A DNA stretch of 64,000 bases from Streptomyces sp. NBC_00464 (GCF_036013915.1 NZ_CP107899.1:4526001-4590000), one strand, 5' to 3'; numbered from the stretch's first letter, positions 32,540 through 41,520 are shown. Made by a program: numbers and translations. The notes: generated by a model from the letters alone, not told the origin.

Positions 32540-35290
32540 ATGCCCGCCAACACAACCGCCTCTTCCGGCTCCACCGGTACCGCCGGCGGTGGGCCGCGCA
32601 AGAAGAAGGGGCGACGAGCCCGCCTGATCGTGATCGTTCTGGTGCTGGCGCTTGTCGCGGGTGTCGGTTACGGAACGTACTGGTCCGTATCCACTGTGCG
32701 CGCCTCGTACCCCCAGACCAACGGCACGGCTCAGCTCGCCGGACTCGACGGCACCGTCGAGGTCAAGCGCGACAGCTACGGGATCCCGCAGATCTACGCG
32801 GACTCCGACGCCGACCTGTTCCGCGCCCAGGGCTTCGTTCAGGCGCAGGACCGCTTCTGGGAGATGGACGTCCGCCGTCACATGACGGCCGGCCGGCTCT
32901 CCGAGATGTTCGGCTCGGGTCAGGTCGAGACGGACTCCTTCCTGCGCACGCTGGGCTGGCGCAAGGTCGCGCAGGAGGAGTACGACAACGTCCTGTCCGA
33001 CGAGACGAAGAAGAACCTCCAGGCGTACGCGGACGGGGTGAACGCCTACCTCAAGGACCGCGACGGCAAGGACATCTCCGTCGAGTACGCGGCCCTCGGC
33101 TTCACCAACGACTACAAGCCCACCGAGTGGACCCCGGTCGACTCGGTCGCCTGGCTGAAGGCCATGGCCTGGGACCTGCGCGGCAACATGCAGGACGAGA
33201 TCGACCGTTCGCTGATGACCAGCCGGCTCGACGCGAAGCAGATCGAGGACCTGTACCCGCCCTACCCGTACGACAAGCACAAGACGATCGTCAGCGAGGG
33301 CGCGATCTCCCCGGTCACCGGGAAGTTCGACCCGCAGGCGCCGCAGTCTGAGGGCATCGCCTCGACGACCGCCCAGGGCGCCACCGAGGGCCTCACCGCC
33401 CAGCTCGGCGCGCTCTCCGACACCCTGGACGAGATCCCCGCCCTGCTGGGCCCCAACGGCACCGGCATCGGGTCGAACTCCTGGGTGGTCTCGGGGCAGT
33501 ACACGACCACGGGCAAGCCGCTGCTCGCCAACGACCCGCACCTGGCGCCGCAGCTGCCCTCGCTCTGGTACCAGATGGGGCTGCACTGCCGCTCCGTCTC
33601 GGCGACCTGCAAGTACGACACCGCCGGCTACACCTTCTCCGGCATGCCCGGTGTGATCATCGGCCACAACCAGGACGTCGCCTGGGGCTTCACCAACCTC
33701 GGCGCCGACGTGACCGACCTCTTCCTGGAGAAGGTCTCGGGCGACGGCTACCTGTACGACGGCAAGGTGAAGCCGTTCACCGTCCGCGAGGAGACCATCA
33801 AGGTCGCGGGCGGCAAGAGCCGGCACATCACGGTGCGCGAGACCAACAACGGTCCGCTGGTCTCCGACCGCAGCAGCGAGCTGGAGAAGGTCGGCCAGAA
33901 GGCCCCCGTCAGTAATGCGGCCCCCGACCGGGCGGACGGTTACGGGGTGGCGCTGAAGTGGACCGCACTGGAGCCGGGTCACTCCATGGACGCCGTCTTC
34001 GAGCTCAACCGCGCCAAGGACTTCACCACCTTCCGTGCGGCGGCTGAGCACTTCGAGGTTCCCTCGCAGAACCTCATCTACGCCGACACCAAGGGCAACA
34101 TCGGCTACCAGGCGCCGGGGAAGATCCCGCAGCGCACGTCCGGCGACGGCACGATGCCCAGCCCCGGCTGGTCCTCGTCGTACGGCTGGAAGAAGGAGCC
34201 GATCCCCTTCGACGAGCTGCCCTACGAGTACAACCCGAAGCGCGGCTACATCGTCACCGCCAACCAGGCCGTGATCGACGAGGACAAGTACCCGTACATG
34301 CTCACCAAGGACTGGGGCTACGGCAGCCGCAGTCAGCGGATCAACGACCTCGTCCAGTCGAAGATCAAGGGCGGCGGGAAGATCTCGACCGAAGACATGC
34401 AGAAGATGCAGATGGACAACACCAGCGAGATCGCCGCGCTGCTGGTGCCCGAGCTGATGAAGATCAACATTTCGGACAAGGACATCCGCGAGGCGCAGAA
34501 GCTGCTGGAGGGCTGGGACTACACCCAGGAGGCCGACTCGGCGGCCGCCGCGTACTTCAACGCGGTCTGGCGCAACATCCTCAAGCTGGCCTTCGGCGAC
34601 AAGCTGCCCAAGGAGATGCGCGTCGAGGGCGAGTGCCTGAACGTGCCCCCGGCCAAGAGCTCGGGTCCGCTCGACGAGCAGGACAAGCTGGTACGCGAAT
34701 GCGGTCAGCGCGATCCCGACTCCGCGCAGCCGGACGGCGGCGACCGCTGGTACCAGGTGGTCGCGAACCTCATGGACAAGCCGGACAGCGAGTGGTGGAA
34801 GGCGCCGGCGAACCGCAAGGACAAGGCGACCGACAACCGCGAGGAGCTCTTCGCCCGCGCCATGGAGGACGCCCGCTGGGAGCTGACGGCCAAGCTCGGC
34901 AAGGACATCACCACCTGGAGCTGGGGCCGGCTGCACCAGCTGACCCTGAAGAACCAGACCCTCGGTACGGAAGGGCCCGGACTGCTCCAGCGGGCGCTCA
35001 ACCGGGGCCCCTGGAACCTCGGCGGCGGCGAGGCCGCGGTGAACGCCACCGGCTGGAACGCGGCGGGCGGCTACGAGGTCGTCTGGGTTCCGTCGATGCG
35101 GATGGTCGTCAACGTGGGGGACTGGGACAAGTCCCGCTGGATCAACCTCACCGGCGCCTCCGGGCACGCGTTCAGCGCGCACTACACCGACCAGACCGAC
35201 AAGTGGGTCAACGGTGAACTGCTCGACTGGTCCTTCGGGACGAACGCGGTGTCCGCGGCGACCACGGACACGCTGACGCTGAAGCCGTAG
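32540..35290 (+). CDS. Penicillin-acylase-family N-terminal-nucleophile hydrolase
   Basis: The protein has 916 residues from ATG 32540 (GAAGGA upstream). A basic stretch (PRKKKGRRAR) and one membrane helix (about residues 30-50) give an anchor facing outside. The alpha chain begins VEVKRDSYGIPQIYADS. Ser312 in GIGSNSWVVSG is the expected nucleophile exposed by self-cleavage. The beta chain carries ANDPHLAPQLPSLWYQ and GVIIGHNQDVAWGFTN; the Asn of LPGHSMDAVFELNRA is another known catalytic position. Such enzymes hydrolyse amide bonds of penicillins, quorum signals or lipopeptides; the real substrate is unknown. A 21-bp terminator follows. Confidence 0.9.
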   Translation: MPANTTASSGSTGTAGGGPRKKKGRRARLIVIVLVLALVAGVGYGTYWSVSTVRASYPQTNGTAQLAGLDGTVEVKRDSYGIPQIYADSDADLFRAQGFVQAQDRFWEMDVRRHMTAGRLSEMFGSGQVETDSFLRTLGWRKVAQEEYDNVLSDETKKNLQAYADGVNAYLKDRDGKDISVEYAALGFTNDYKPTEWTPVDSVAWLKAMAWDLRGNMQDEIDRSLMTSRLDAKQIEDLYPPYPYDKHKTIVSEGAISPVTGKFDPQAPQSEGIASTTAQGATEGLTAQLGALSDTLDEIPALLGPNGTGIGSNSWVVSGQYTTTGKPLLANDPHLAPQLPSLWYQMGLHCRSVSATCKYDTAGYTFSGMPGVIIGHNQDVAWGFTNLGADVTDLFLEKVSGDGYLYDGKVKPFTVREETIKVAGGKSRHITVRETNNGPLVSDRSSELEKVGQKAPVSNAAPDRADGYGVALKWTALEPGHSMDAVFELNRAKDFTTFRAAAEHFEVPSQNLIYADTKGNIGYQAPGKIPQRTSGDGTMPSPGWSSSYGWKKEPIPFDELPYEYNPKRGYIVTANQAVIDEDKYPYMLTKDWGYGSRSQRINDLVQSKIKGGGKISTEDMQKMQMDNTSEIAALLVPELMKINISDKDIREAQKLLEGWDYTQEADSAAAAYFNAVWRNILKLAFGDKLPKEMRVEGECLNVPPAKSSGPLDEQDKLVRECGQRDPDSAQPDGGDRWYQVVANLMDKPDSEWWKAPANRKDKATDNREELFARAMEDARWELTAKLGKDITTWSWGRLHQLTLKNQTLGTEGPGLLQRALNRGPWNLGGGEAAVNATGWNAAGGYEVVWVPSMRMVVNVGDWDKSRWINLTGASGHAFSAHYTDQTDKWVNGELLDWSFGTNAVSAATTDTLTLKP

Positions 35291-35295
35291 GGGTG

Positions 35296-35338
35296 GGCCC
35301 GAGGCGCTCCGGAGACTGTCTCCGGAGCGCCTCGGGCC
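35296..35338. terminator. Very strong hairpin terminator
   Basis: Bases 35296-35316 and 35318-35338 form a perfect 21-bp stem with a single central base, 5 bases after the acylase stop, followed by TT. It can act on transcripts from both sides, as the next gene is convergent. Confidence 0.88.
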
Positions 35339-35418
35339 TTCAGCCGTCGCGAAGCGCCTCGGGCCTTCAGCCGTTGCCGAAGCGCCGTGGGCCTTCAGCC
35401 GTTGCCGAAGCGCCGTGG
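35323..35418. repeat. 28-bp tandem repeats at the 3' end of the 5-FCL gene
   Basis: About 3.4 copies of a 28-base unit (GAAGCGCCKYGGGCCTTCAG plus CCGTTGCC) start at 35351, 35379 and 35407, and a partial copy overlaps the terminator. The most distal-stop copy carries the last codons (RRFGNG) and stop of the minus-strand 5-FCL gene, so the array repeats the gene end. Confidence 0.85.
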
Positions 35419-36012
35419 GCCGGCCGGGGTCACCACGGCGTCCACGGGGTGGTCGTGCGGTTCCTCCGGGACCCGGGCGGTCACCTCGGCGTCGTACAGC
35501 AGCACGATCAGCGCGGGATGGGCCCCGGCCGCCGCGAGGCGCGCCAGTACCCGGTCGTAGCTGCCGCCTCCGCGGCCGAGCCGCATCCCGCGCCCGTCCA
35601 CGGCGAGGCCCGGAAGCAGTACCACGTCGGCGTCCAGGACGGCGTCGGGGCCGAGCCGCACCCCGGCGGGCTCCAGGAGCCCGCGACCGGCCTTTCGGAG
35701 GCTGTCCGCCCCCTCGTACGGCGCCCAGTCCAGGTCGTTGTCCGCCAGGAGCACCGGCAGCAGGACGCGTACGCCCCGCGTGTGCAGCGCGTCCAGCAGG
35801 GCGCGGGTCCCCGGCTCGCGCCCCACCGAGACGTAGGCGGCGACCGTACGGGCCCCGGCGACCTCCGGCAGTTCGAGTGCGCGACGGGCCAGAACCGCGG
35901 CGGCCCGTTCGACGTCCTCACCGGTCAGGAGGCGTCGTGCGGCGAGCAGATCACGCCGCAGCAGTGCCTTTGCGGACATGTCGGTGTTCAACAGGGCACC
36001 TATGGCTCTCAT
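35395..36012 (-). CDS. 5-formyltetrahydrofolate cyclo-ligase
   Basis: The protein has 205 residues from ATG 36012; an ATG at 35979 (MSAKALLRRDLL) would also fit. Family marks are KALLRRDLLAARRLL at the start, the middle VAAYVSVGREPGTRALLDAL, and VLLPGLAVDGRGMRLGRGGGSYDR (ATP and phosphate site). It converts 5-formyl-THF to 5,10-methenyl-THF with ATP. It is divergent from galU, as in mycobacteria. Its 3' end lies inside a tandem repeat. Confidence 0.92.
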   Translation of the reverse strand: MRAIGALLNTDMSAKALLRRDLLAARRLLTGEDVERAAAVLARRALELPEVAGARTVAAYVSVGREPGTRALLDALHTRGVRVLLPVLLADNDLDWAPYEGADSLRKAGRGLLEPAGVRLGPDAVLDADVVLLPGLAVDGRGMRLGRGGGSYDRVLARLAAAGAHPALIVLLYDAEVTARVPEEPHDHPVDAVVTPAGPRRFGNG

Positions 36013-36095
36013 AGCTCTCTCGTACCGGCATATTTAAGTACAAAGTTAACCGGAGGCTCACCTTCCGCCCATCTGCGCCGGTTAGGGTTCTGCGC

Positions 36096-36998
36096 ATGAC
36101 TCAGTCGAACCTCAGGATCAGCAAGGCTGTCATCCCGGCGGCAGGCCTCGGTACCCGCTTTCTGCCGGCCACCAAAGCCACTCCCAAGGAGATGCTTCCT
36201 GTAGTCGACAAGCCTGCCATCCAGTACGTCGTCGAGGAGGCGGTCGCCGCCGGACTCTCCGACGTCCTGATGATCACCGGTCGCAACAAGCGTCCTCTGG
36301 AGGACCACTTCGACCGCAATTACGAACTGGAGTCGGCGCTGACCCGCAAGGGCGACGCCGAACGGCTGCGCAGGGTCCAGGAGTCGAGCGACCTCGCCAC
36401 CATGCACTACGTCCGCCAGGGCGACCCGAGGGGCCTCGGTCACGCGGTGCTGTGCGCGGCTCCGCACGTCGGTGACCAGCCGTTCGCGGTCCTCCTCGGC
36501 GACGACCTGATCGACCCGCGCGACCCGCTGCTGGCGCGCATGGTGGAGATCCAGGAGCGCGAGGGCGGCAGCGTCATCGCGCTCATGGAGGTCGCGCCCG
36601 AACTGATCCACCAGTACGGCTGCGCGGCCGTCGCGCCGACCGCCGAGGGCGACGTGGTGCGGATCACCGGCCTGGTCGAGAAGCCCGAACCGGCCGACGC
36701 ACCCAGCAATCTCGCCATCATCGGCCGTTACGTCCTGGACCCCGCGGTCTTCGACATACTGCGCCGGACCGAACCGGGCCGCGGCAACGAGATCCAGCTG
36801 ACGGACGCCCTTCAGCTCCTGGCCGAGGACGAGAAGATCGGCGGCCCGGTGCACGGCGTGGTCTTCAAGGGCCGCCGCTATGACACCGGTGACCGGAGCG
36901 ATTACCTCCGTGCCATTGTCAGACTCGCGTGCGAACGTGAAGACCTGGGCCCGGAGTTCCGGACCTGGCTCCGCAGTTACGTCACCGAGGAGATGTAG
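36096..36998 (+). CDS. galU: UTP-glucose-1-phosphate uridylyltransferase
   Basis: The protein has 300 residues. The nucleotide-binding start IPAAGLGTRFLPATKATPKEM and PVVDKPAIQYVVEEA are diagnostic for GalU. Later motifs DQPFAVLLGDDLID and GLVEKPEP, and YDTGDRSDYLRA near the end, complete the family. It makes UDP-glucose for cell-wall and trehalose/glycogen routes. It is followed after 4 bases by glp. Confidence 0.95.
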   Translation: MTQSNLRISKAVIPAAGLGTRFLPATKATPKEMLPVVDKPAIQYVVEEAVAAGLSDVLMITGRNKRPLEDHFDRNYELESALTRKGDAERLRRVQESSDLATMHYVRQGDPRGLGHAVLCAAPHVGDQPFAVLLGDDLIDPRDPLLARMVEIQEREGGSVIALMEVAPELIHQYGCAAVAPTAEGDVVRITGLVEKPEPADAPSNLAIIGRYVLDPAVFDILRRTEPGRGNEIQLTDALQLLAEDEKIGGPVHGVVFKGRRYDTGDRSDYLRAIVRLACEREDLGPEFRTWLRSYVTEEM

Positions 36999-37002
36999 CA
37001 CC

Positions 37003-38313
37003 TTGAGCAGCACGATCTGGTCGGTGGACGAGCACCTGGAAGACATCCTCGCCGCGGTGAGGCCGCTCGAACCCATCGAGCTGCAACTGCCCGAGGCGCA
37101 GGGCTGCGTCCTGGTCGAGGACGTCGTGGTGGAGATCGCCCTGCCGCCCTTCGACAACAGCTCGATGGACGGTTACGCGGTCCGCGTCGCCGATGTGGCG
37201 GGCGCCACCGAGGAGTTCCCCGCCGTCCTCACCGTTATCGGGGACGTCGCGGCGGGCGACGCCGGCCTGCTCGGCGACCAGCGCGTGGGGCCGGGCGAGG
37301 CCGCCCGCATCATGACGGGCGCCCCGCTTCCGGCCGGTGCCGAGGCGGTGGTCCCGGTCGAGTGGACCGACGGCGGTACGGGCGAGGGGCCCGCCGCCAC
37401 GATGCGCGCCCACAGTGATGCCCCCGAGGGCGCGCGCGGCGAGGTCCGCGTCCACCGCCCGGCCGAGGCCCGTGCCCATGTCCGGGCCCGCGGGAGCGAC
37501 GTGCGGCCGGGCGATCTGGCGCTGCGCGCCGGTTCCGTGGTGGGGCCGCCGCAGATCGGCCTGCTCGCCGCGATCGGCCGCTCGACGGTGAAGGTGCGGC
37601 CCCGGCCGCGCGTCGTCGTCATCTCCACCGGCAGCGAACTGGTCCAGCCCGGCGAGGAACTGACCGGCGGCCAGATCTACGACTCGAACAGCTTCGCGCT
37701 GACGGCCGCCGCACGCGAGGCCGGAGCGATCGCCTACCGGGTCGGTGCCGTGTCCGACGACGCCGAGACGCTGCGGGCCACGATCGAGGACCAGCTGATC
37801 CGGGCCGACATCGTCGTCACCACGGGCGGCGTCAGCGTGGGCGCGTACGACGTCGTCAAGGAGGCCCTGTCCCCGTCCGGCGACGAGGACGAGCCGGGCG
37901 GCGGCGTCGACTTCCGCAAGCTCGCCATGCAGCCCGGCAAGCCGCAGGGCTTCGGCTCCATCGGCCCCGACCACACCCCGCTGCTGGCGCTGCCCGGCAA
38001 CCCGGTCTCCAGCTACGTGTCCTTCGAGCTGTTCGTACGGCCCGCGATCCGCACCCTGATGGGCCTGCCGGACGTGAACCGCCCGACCGTCAGAGCCTCG
38101 CTGGTCACCGACAAGGCCCTGTCCTCACCGGCCGGCAGGCGGCAGTTCCTGCGCGGTACGTACGACGCCCAGGAGGGCACCGTCACCCCGGTCGGCGGTT
38201 CCGGTTCGCATCTGATCGCCGCGCTCGCCCAGGCGGACGCGCTGATCGTGCTGCCCGAGGACGTCACCTCCGCCGAGCCCGGCGCCGACACCGAGGTGAT
38301 CCTGCTCCGCTGA
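37003..38313 (+). CDS. glp: Gephyrin-like molybdotransferase Glp (MoeA family)
   Basis: The protein has 436 residues from TTG 37003 (LSSTIWSVDEHLEDILAAVRPLEP), with GAGGAG about 10 bases upstream. It has MoeA domain marks: the N-terminal PPFDNSSMDGYAVRV, the MPT-binding region VVISTGSELVQPGE, IVVTTGGVSVGAYD, and LPGNPVSSYVSFELFVRP. MoeA inserts molybdenum into molybdopterin. In Corynebacterium, the paralogue Glp moonlights in cell division with the membrane receptor GlpR. Here a SepX/GlpR-like gene lies four genes downstream, which supports Glp rather than a purely metabolic MoeA. It could do both. Confidence 0.88.
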   Translation: MSSTIWSVDEHLEDILAAVRPLEPIELQLPEAQGCVLVEDVVVEIALPPFDNSSMDGYAVRVADVAGATEEFPAVLTVIGDVAAGDAGLLGDQRVGPGEAARIMTGAPLPAGAEAVVPVEWTDGGTGEGPAATMRAHSDAPEGARGEVRVHRPAEARAHVRARGSDVRPGDLALRAGSVVGPPQIGLLAAIGRSTVKVRPRPRVVVISTGSELVQPGEELTGGQIYDSNSFALTAAAREAGAIAYRVGAVSDDAETLRATIEDQLIRADIVVTTGGVSVGAYDVVKEALSPSGDEDEPGGGVDFRKLAMQPGKPQGFGSIGPDHTPLLALPGNPVSSYVSFELFVRPAIRTLMGLPDVNRPTVRASLVTDKALSSPAGRRQFLRGTYDAQEGTVTPVGGSGSHLIAALAQADALIVLPEDVTSAEPGADTEVILLR

Positions 38314-38435
38314 CCGGCGCCCGGTGGCGGTACGGTATCTGCCGCTGTGCCTTCCGGGGGACACCCCCCGGACCCCGGACCTGCACCCCGGTGCAGCACC
38401 GGGGCAACCGGCGCCCTACCGCTAGGCGGAGTTAG
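38314..38435 (+). promoter_or_regulatory. Structured leader of moaC with three hairpins
   Basis: The 122-base gap contains CCGGGGG-ACA-CCCCCCGG (about 38354-38371), then CCCCGGTGC-A-GCACCGGGG (38386-38404), then CCGC-TAG-GCGG (about 38419-38429). The last would pair with the ribosome site GGCGGAG upstream of the TTG start. It may be a terminator for glp, or a translation-controlling leader RNA for moaC. No known riboswitch class is recognised. Confidence 0.4.
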
Positions 38436-38936
38436 TTGAGTACGCAGAACAGGCTGACGCACATCGACGAGGCGGGCGCCGCCCGCATGGTCGACGTCTC
38501 CGCGAAGGACGTCACCGCCCGCGTCGCCCGCGCCAGCGGCCGGGTCCTCGTCTCGCCGCGTGTCATCGAGCTGCTCCGGGGCGAGGGGGTCCCCAAGGGC
38601 GACGCCCTCGCCACCGCGCGCATCGCCGGGATCATGGGTGCCAAGCGCACCCCGGACCTCATCCCCCTCTGCCACCCCCTCGCCGTCTCCGGAGTCACGG
38701 TCGACCTGGCCGTGGCCGACGACGCGGTGGAGATCACGGCCACCGTGAGGACGACGGACCGCACCGGTGTGGAGATGGAGGCCCTGACCGCGGTCTCGGT
38801 CGCCGCACTCACCGTCGTCGACATGATCAAGGCCGTCGACAAGGCCGCGGTCATCACGGACATCCGGGTCGAGGCGAAGTCGGGCGGCAAGTCCGGCGAC
38901 TACCGGCGCAACGCGCCCGGCGGGGCGGACGCATGA
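38436..38936 (+). CDS. moaC: Cyclic pyranopterin monophosphate synthase MoaC
   Basis: The protein has 166 residues from TTG 38436 (GGCGGAG about 4-5 bases upstream). Family motifs are LTHIDEAGAARMVDVSAKDVT at the start, GIMGAKRTPDLIPLCHPL in the middle, and GVEMEALTAVSVAALTVVDMIKAVD at the end. It forms cyclic PMP in molybdopterin synthesis with MoaA, which is not in the window. It ends by ATGA overlap with mog. It probably feeds the molybdenum enzymes such as the one at 21895. Confidence 0.95.
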   Translation: MSTQNRLTHIDEAGAARMVDVSAKDVTARVARASGRVLVSPRVIELLRGEGVPKGDALATARIAGIMGAKRTPDLIPLCHPLAVSGVTVDLAVADDAVEITATVRTTDRTGVEMEALTAVSVAALTVVDMIKAVDKAAVITDIRVEAKSGGKSGDYRRNAPGGADA

Positions 38937-39451
38937 GCGCCCCGCAGGCACCTTCCGCCGGCTACCGCGCCCTCGTGGTGACCGCGTCGAACCGGGCCTC
39001 CGCCGGGGTCTACGCCGACAAGGGCGGCCCCCTGATCGCCGAGGCACTGGCCGCACTCGGCTTCACCGTCGACGGCCCGCAGGTCGTCGCCGACGGCGAC
39101 CCGGTCGAGCAGGCCCTGCGGGCCGGAGTGGCCTCCGCGTACGACGTCATCGTGACCACCGGCGGTACGGGCATCTCACCCACCGACCGCACCCCCGAGG
39201 CCACCCGCCGCATCCTGGACCACGAGGTCCCCGGCATCCCCGAGGCGATCCGGGCCGAGGGCCGGGACAAGGTCCCCACGGCCGCGCTCTCGCGCGGTCT
39301 GGCGGGTGTGGCCGGCCGTACGCTCATCGTCAATCTGCCCGGCTCCACCGGCGGGGTGCGTGACGGGCTCGCGGTCCTGAACCGACTCCTGGTGCACGCC
39401 GTCGAGCAGCTCCGCGGCGGCGATCACCCCCGACCGGGGAGCCCGAGCTGA
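38933..39451 (+). CDS. Molybdopterin adenylyltransferase MogA/MoaB
   Basis: The protein has 172 residues from ATG 38933. The MoCF-biosynthesis fold shows YRALVVTASNRASAGVYADKGGPLI, then VIVTTGGTGISPTDRTPEAT (MPT-binding loop) and LIVNLPGSTGGVRDGLAVL. It adenylates molybdopterin before molybdenum insertion. It overlaps moaC by 4 bases and its TGA overlaps a CTG codon that probably starts the next gene. Confidence 0.93.
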   Translation: MSAPQAPSAGYRALVVTASNRASAGVYADKGGPLIAEALAALGFTVDGPQVVADGDPVEQALRAGVASAYDVIVTTGGTGISPTDRTPEATRRILDHEVPGIPEAIRAEGRDKVPTAALSRGLAGVAGRTLIVNLPGSTGGVRDGLAVLNRLLVHAVEQLRGGDHPRPGSPS

Positions 39452-40110
39452 ACGTCCCGACCTGGCCGGTGATCCTGGTGGACGGCGACGTAGCCCTCCG
39501 GCCGATAAAGGTGCGCGACCAGCGCATGTGGCGCGAAGTCAACCGGCGCAACCGGGACTGGCTGCGCCCCTGGGAAGCGACCGTGCCGCCACCCGCCCCC
39601 GGCGGGCCGGTGGCGCAACGCCCCACGTACCGCCAGATGGTCCGTCATCTGCGCGCCGAGGCCAACGCGGGCCGGATGCTGCCGTTCGCCATCGAGTACG
39701 AGGGCCGGCTGGTCGGTCAGCTGACCGTGGCCGGGATCACCTGGGGCTCGATGTGCTCGGGCCACGTCGGCTACTGGGTGGACCAGGAGGTGGCGGGCCG
39801 GGGGGTGATGCCGACCGCGGTCGCCCTCGCCGTCGACCATTGTTTCCGCGCGGTCGGACTGCACCGCATCGAGGTGTGCATTCGCCCGGAGAACGGGCCC
39901 AGCCGACGGGTCGTGGAGAAACTCGGATTCCGGGAGGAAGGGCTCCGGCCTCGCTATCTCCACATCGACGGCGCCTGGCGGGACCATCTGATCTACGCGC
40001 TCACCGCGGAGGAGGTGCCCGACGGGCTGCTCAGGAGGTGGCACCGAGCACGTCCGCAGCCTCCGAGGCCTCCGGAGCCTCCGCAGCGTCCGGAGTTTCG
40101 CGCGAAATGA
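39448..40110 (+). CDS. GNAT acetyltransferase, RimJ-like
   Basis: I take a CTG start at 39448 (LNVPTWPVILVDGDVALRP), overlapping the mog stop as CTGA, giving 220 residues; the first conventional start (GTG 39469) would drop the residues NVPTWP seen in relatives. The domain shows VDGDVALRPIKVRDQRMWREVNRRN, GHVGYWVDQEVAGRGVMPTAVAL (acetyl-CoA loop), and LHRIEVCIRPENGPSRRVVEKLGF. RimJ-like enzymes acetylate N-terminal alanines of ribosomal or other proteins. In mycobacteria, the similar gene is between moeA and the SepX/GlpR-like gene. The tail is Pro-rich. Confidence 0.88.
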   Translation: MNVPTWPVILVDGDVALRPIKVRDQRMWREVNRRNRDWLRPWEATVPPPAPGGPVAQRPTYRQMVRHLRAEANAGRMLPFAIEYEGRLVGQLTVAGITWGSMCSGHVGYWVDQEVAGRGVMPTAVALAVDHCFRAVGLHRIEVCIRPENGPSRRVVEKLGFREEGLRPRYLHIDGAWRDHLIYALTAEEVPDGLLRRWHRARPQPPRPPEPPQRPEFRAK

Positions 40111-40273
40111 AATGTGTGTTCGAAATTGATCGGGCGATGACTGCTAACGAGCGCGTGCAAGCCGACTGTTGATCCGAACAATCACAAAAAAAGTCCGTGA
40201 TATCAGCCAGATCGTGCGACACACCGCGCCAATTGGCGGATGCCTCCACGCAAACCCCTCTACGGTGTGAGAT

Positions 40274-41461
40274 GTGAGCAGCAGCGGCCTGATCTACGCA
40301 GTCATTGTCGGGGCCTGGGCCGCCTACTTGGTACCGATGTGGCTCCGCAGGCAGGACGAGCTCAACGAAGCCCGTCCGACGGAACGCTTCAGCACCGCCA
40401 TCCGGCTGCTGTCCGGACGGGCGGCGATGGAGCGCCGGTACGCCAAGGAGCTGCGGGAGCGCACCGATGAGGAGGCGGCGCCCGACGCCGACCCGGACTC
40501 AGTCACGGACCGAATGGATTCCGTCGACGTCCGGGCCTTTTCCGCGCCTCCGGCGCACACCGAGGCCCGGGTGCACGACCCGGCTCGTACGCCGGAGCTC
40601 TCCGCCCAGGAGCGCGCGGCGCAGAAGCGCGCGGCCCGCGAACGGCCCGCGCCCCCCACCGATTCCTCCGAATCCGCCTCCGCACCCGCCTCCGTACCCG
40701 CCCGGCGTCCGCGCCCCGGCGGAATCGACGCGGAGCGCGCCCGGCGTGCGCAGCGCCTGCAGGTCCTCGCGCGCCGTCGGCGTACCACCGTCGTCCTCTT
40801 CCTCGGCTTCACGCTCGGCGCGGTCGTCGCCGCGGTCGGCGGCCTCCGCCTTCTCTGGGCTCCCGCGGTTCCCGCGGTGCTGCTGAGCACGTACATCGTG
40901 CATCTGCGCGCCCAGGAGCGGCGCAGGTTCGCCTTCACCATGGACCGGCGCCGTGCGGAGGTCGCGGCCCAGCGGCTCCGCGAGAGCCGCCCCCGCCGCC
41001 ACCAGCCGGCCGCGACGGCCCCCGCCGAGTCCGACGAGGACCCCGAAGCCCGTCACCCCGCGCCCGAACCCACCCCCACGGTCTCGCCACAGGAGGCGGG
41101 CCGCCGCGCCCTGGTCGAGCAGACGGACCACGCGGAATGGGTCGACCAGCAGCGCGAGCGTGGCCGGGTCCAGGGCGACAGCTGGGAGCCCGTCCCCGTA
41201 CCGCTGCCGACCTACGTCACCGCCCCGGTCGCCCCGCGCGCCACGGGTGGCATCGAGGTCGGCAACCCGGAGACCTGGAGCGCCGCCCGCTCCAGCACCG
41301 CCGAGCCCACCCCGTCGGCCACCCCGCAGACCGCGGCCACGCCGGTGGACCCGGCGCCCCGCCAGCGCTCCGCCCAGTCCCGCCGCGCCCGCGAACGGGG
41401 CCGGACGCCGCTCTTCGACCAGTACGACGAGGACGACCGCCCCCGCGCGGCCAACGAGTGA
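40274..41461 (+). CDS. sepX: SepX/GlpR-like membrane divisome protein
   Basis: The protein has 395 residues. Residues 1-20 form a membrane helix (SSSGLIYAVIVGAWAAYLVPMW) followed by LRRQDELNEARPTERFSTAIRLL, the hallmark start of this actinobacterial family. A pair of helices lies near residues 175-210 (TVVLFLGFTLGAVVAAVGGLRLLW and VPAVLLSTYIVHL). The remainder is long, disordered and Pro/Ala/Arg-rich. SepX supports Z-ring-dependent hyphal cross-walls in S. venezuelae and GlpR partners Glp in corynebacteria. Its gene lies with glp, as in those genera. A 9-bp hairpin follows. Confidence 0.85.
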   Translation: MSSSGLIYAVIVGAWAAYLVPMWLRRQDELNEARPTERFSTAIRLLSGRAAMERRYAKELRERTDEEAAPDADPDSVTDRMDSVDVRAFSAPPAHTEARVHDPARTPELSAQERAAQKRAARERPAPPTDSSESASAPASVPARRPRPGGIDAERARRAQRLQVLARRRRTTVVLFLGFTLGAVVAAVGGLRLLWAPAVPAVLLSTYIVHLRAQERRRFAFTMDRRRAEVAAQRLRESRPRRHQPAATAPAESDEDPEARHPAPEPTPTVSPQEAGRRALVEQTDHAEWVDQQRERGRVQGDSWEPVPVPLPTYVTAPVAPRATGGIEVGNPETWSAARSSTAEPTPSATPQTAATPVDPAPRQRSAQSRRARERGRTPLFDQYDEDDRPRAANE

Positions 41462-41520
41462 GACGCCCGCCCCGCCCACTGCGACGGCGACTCGGCTGAC
41501 CAGCGCGGAACGGATTACCG

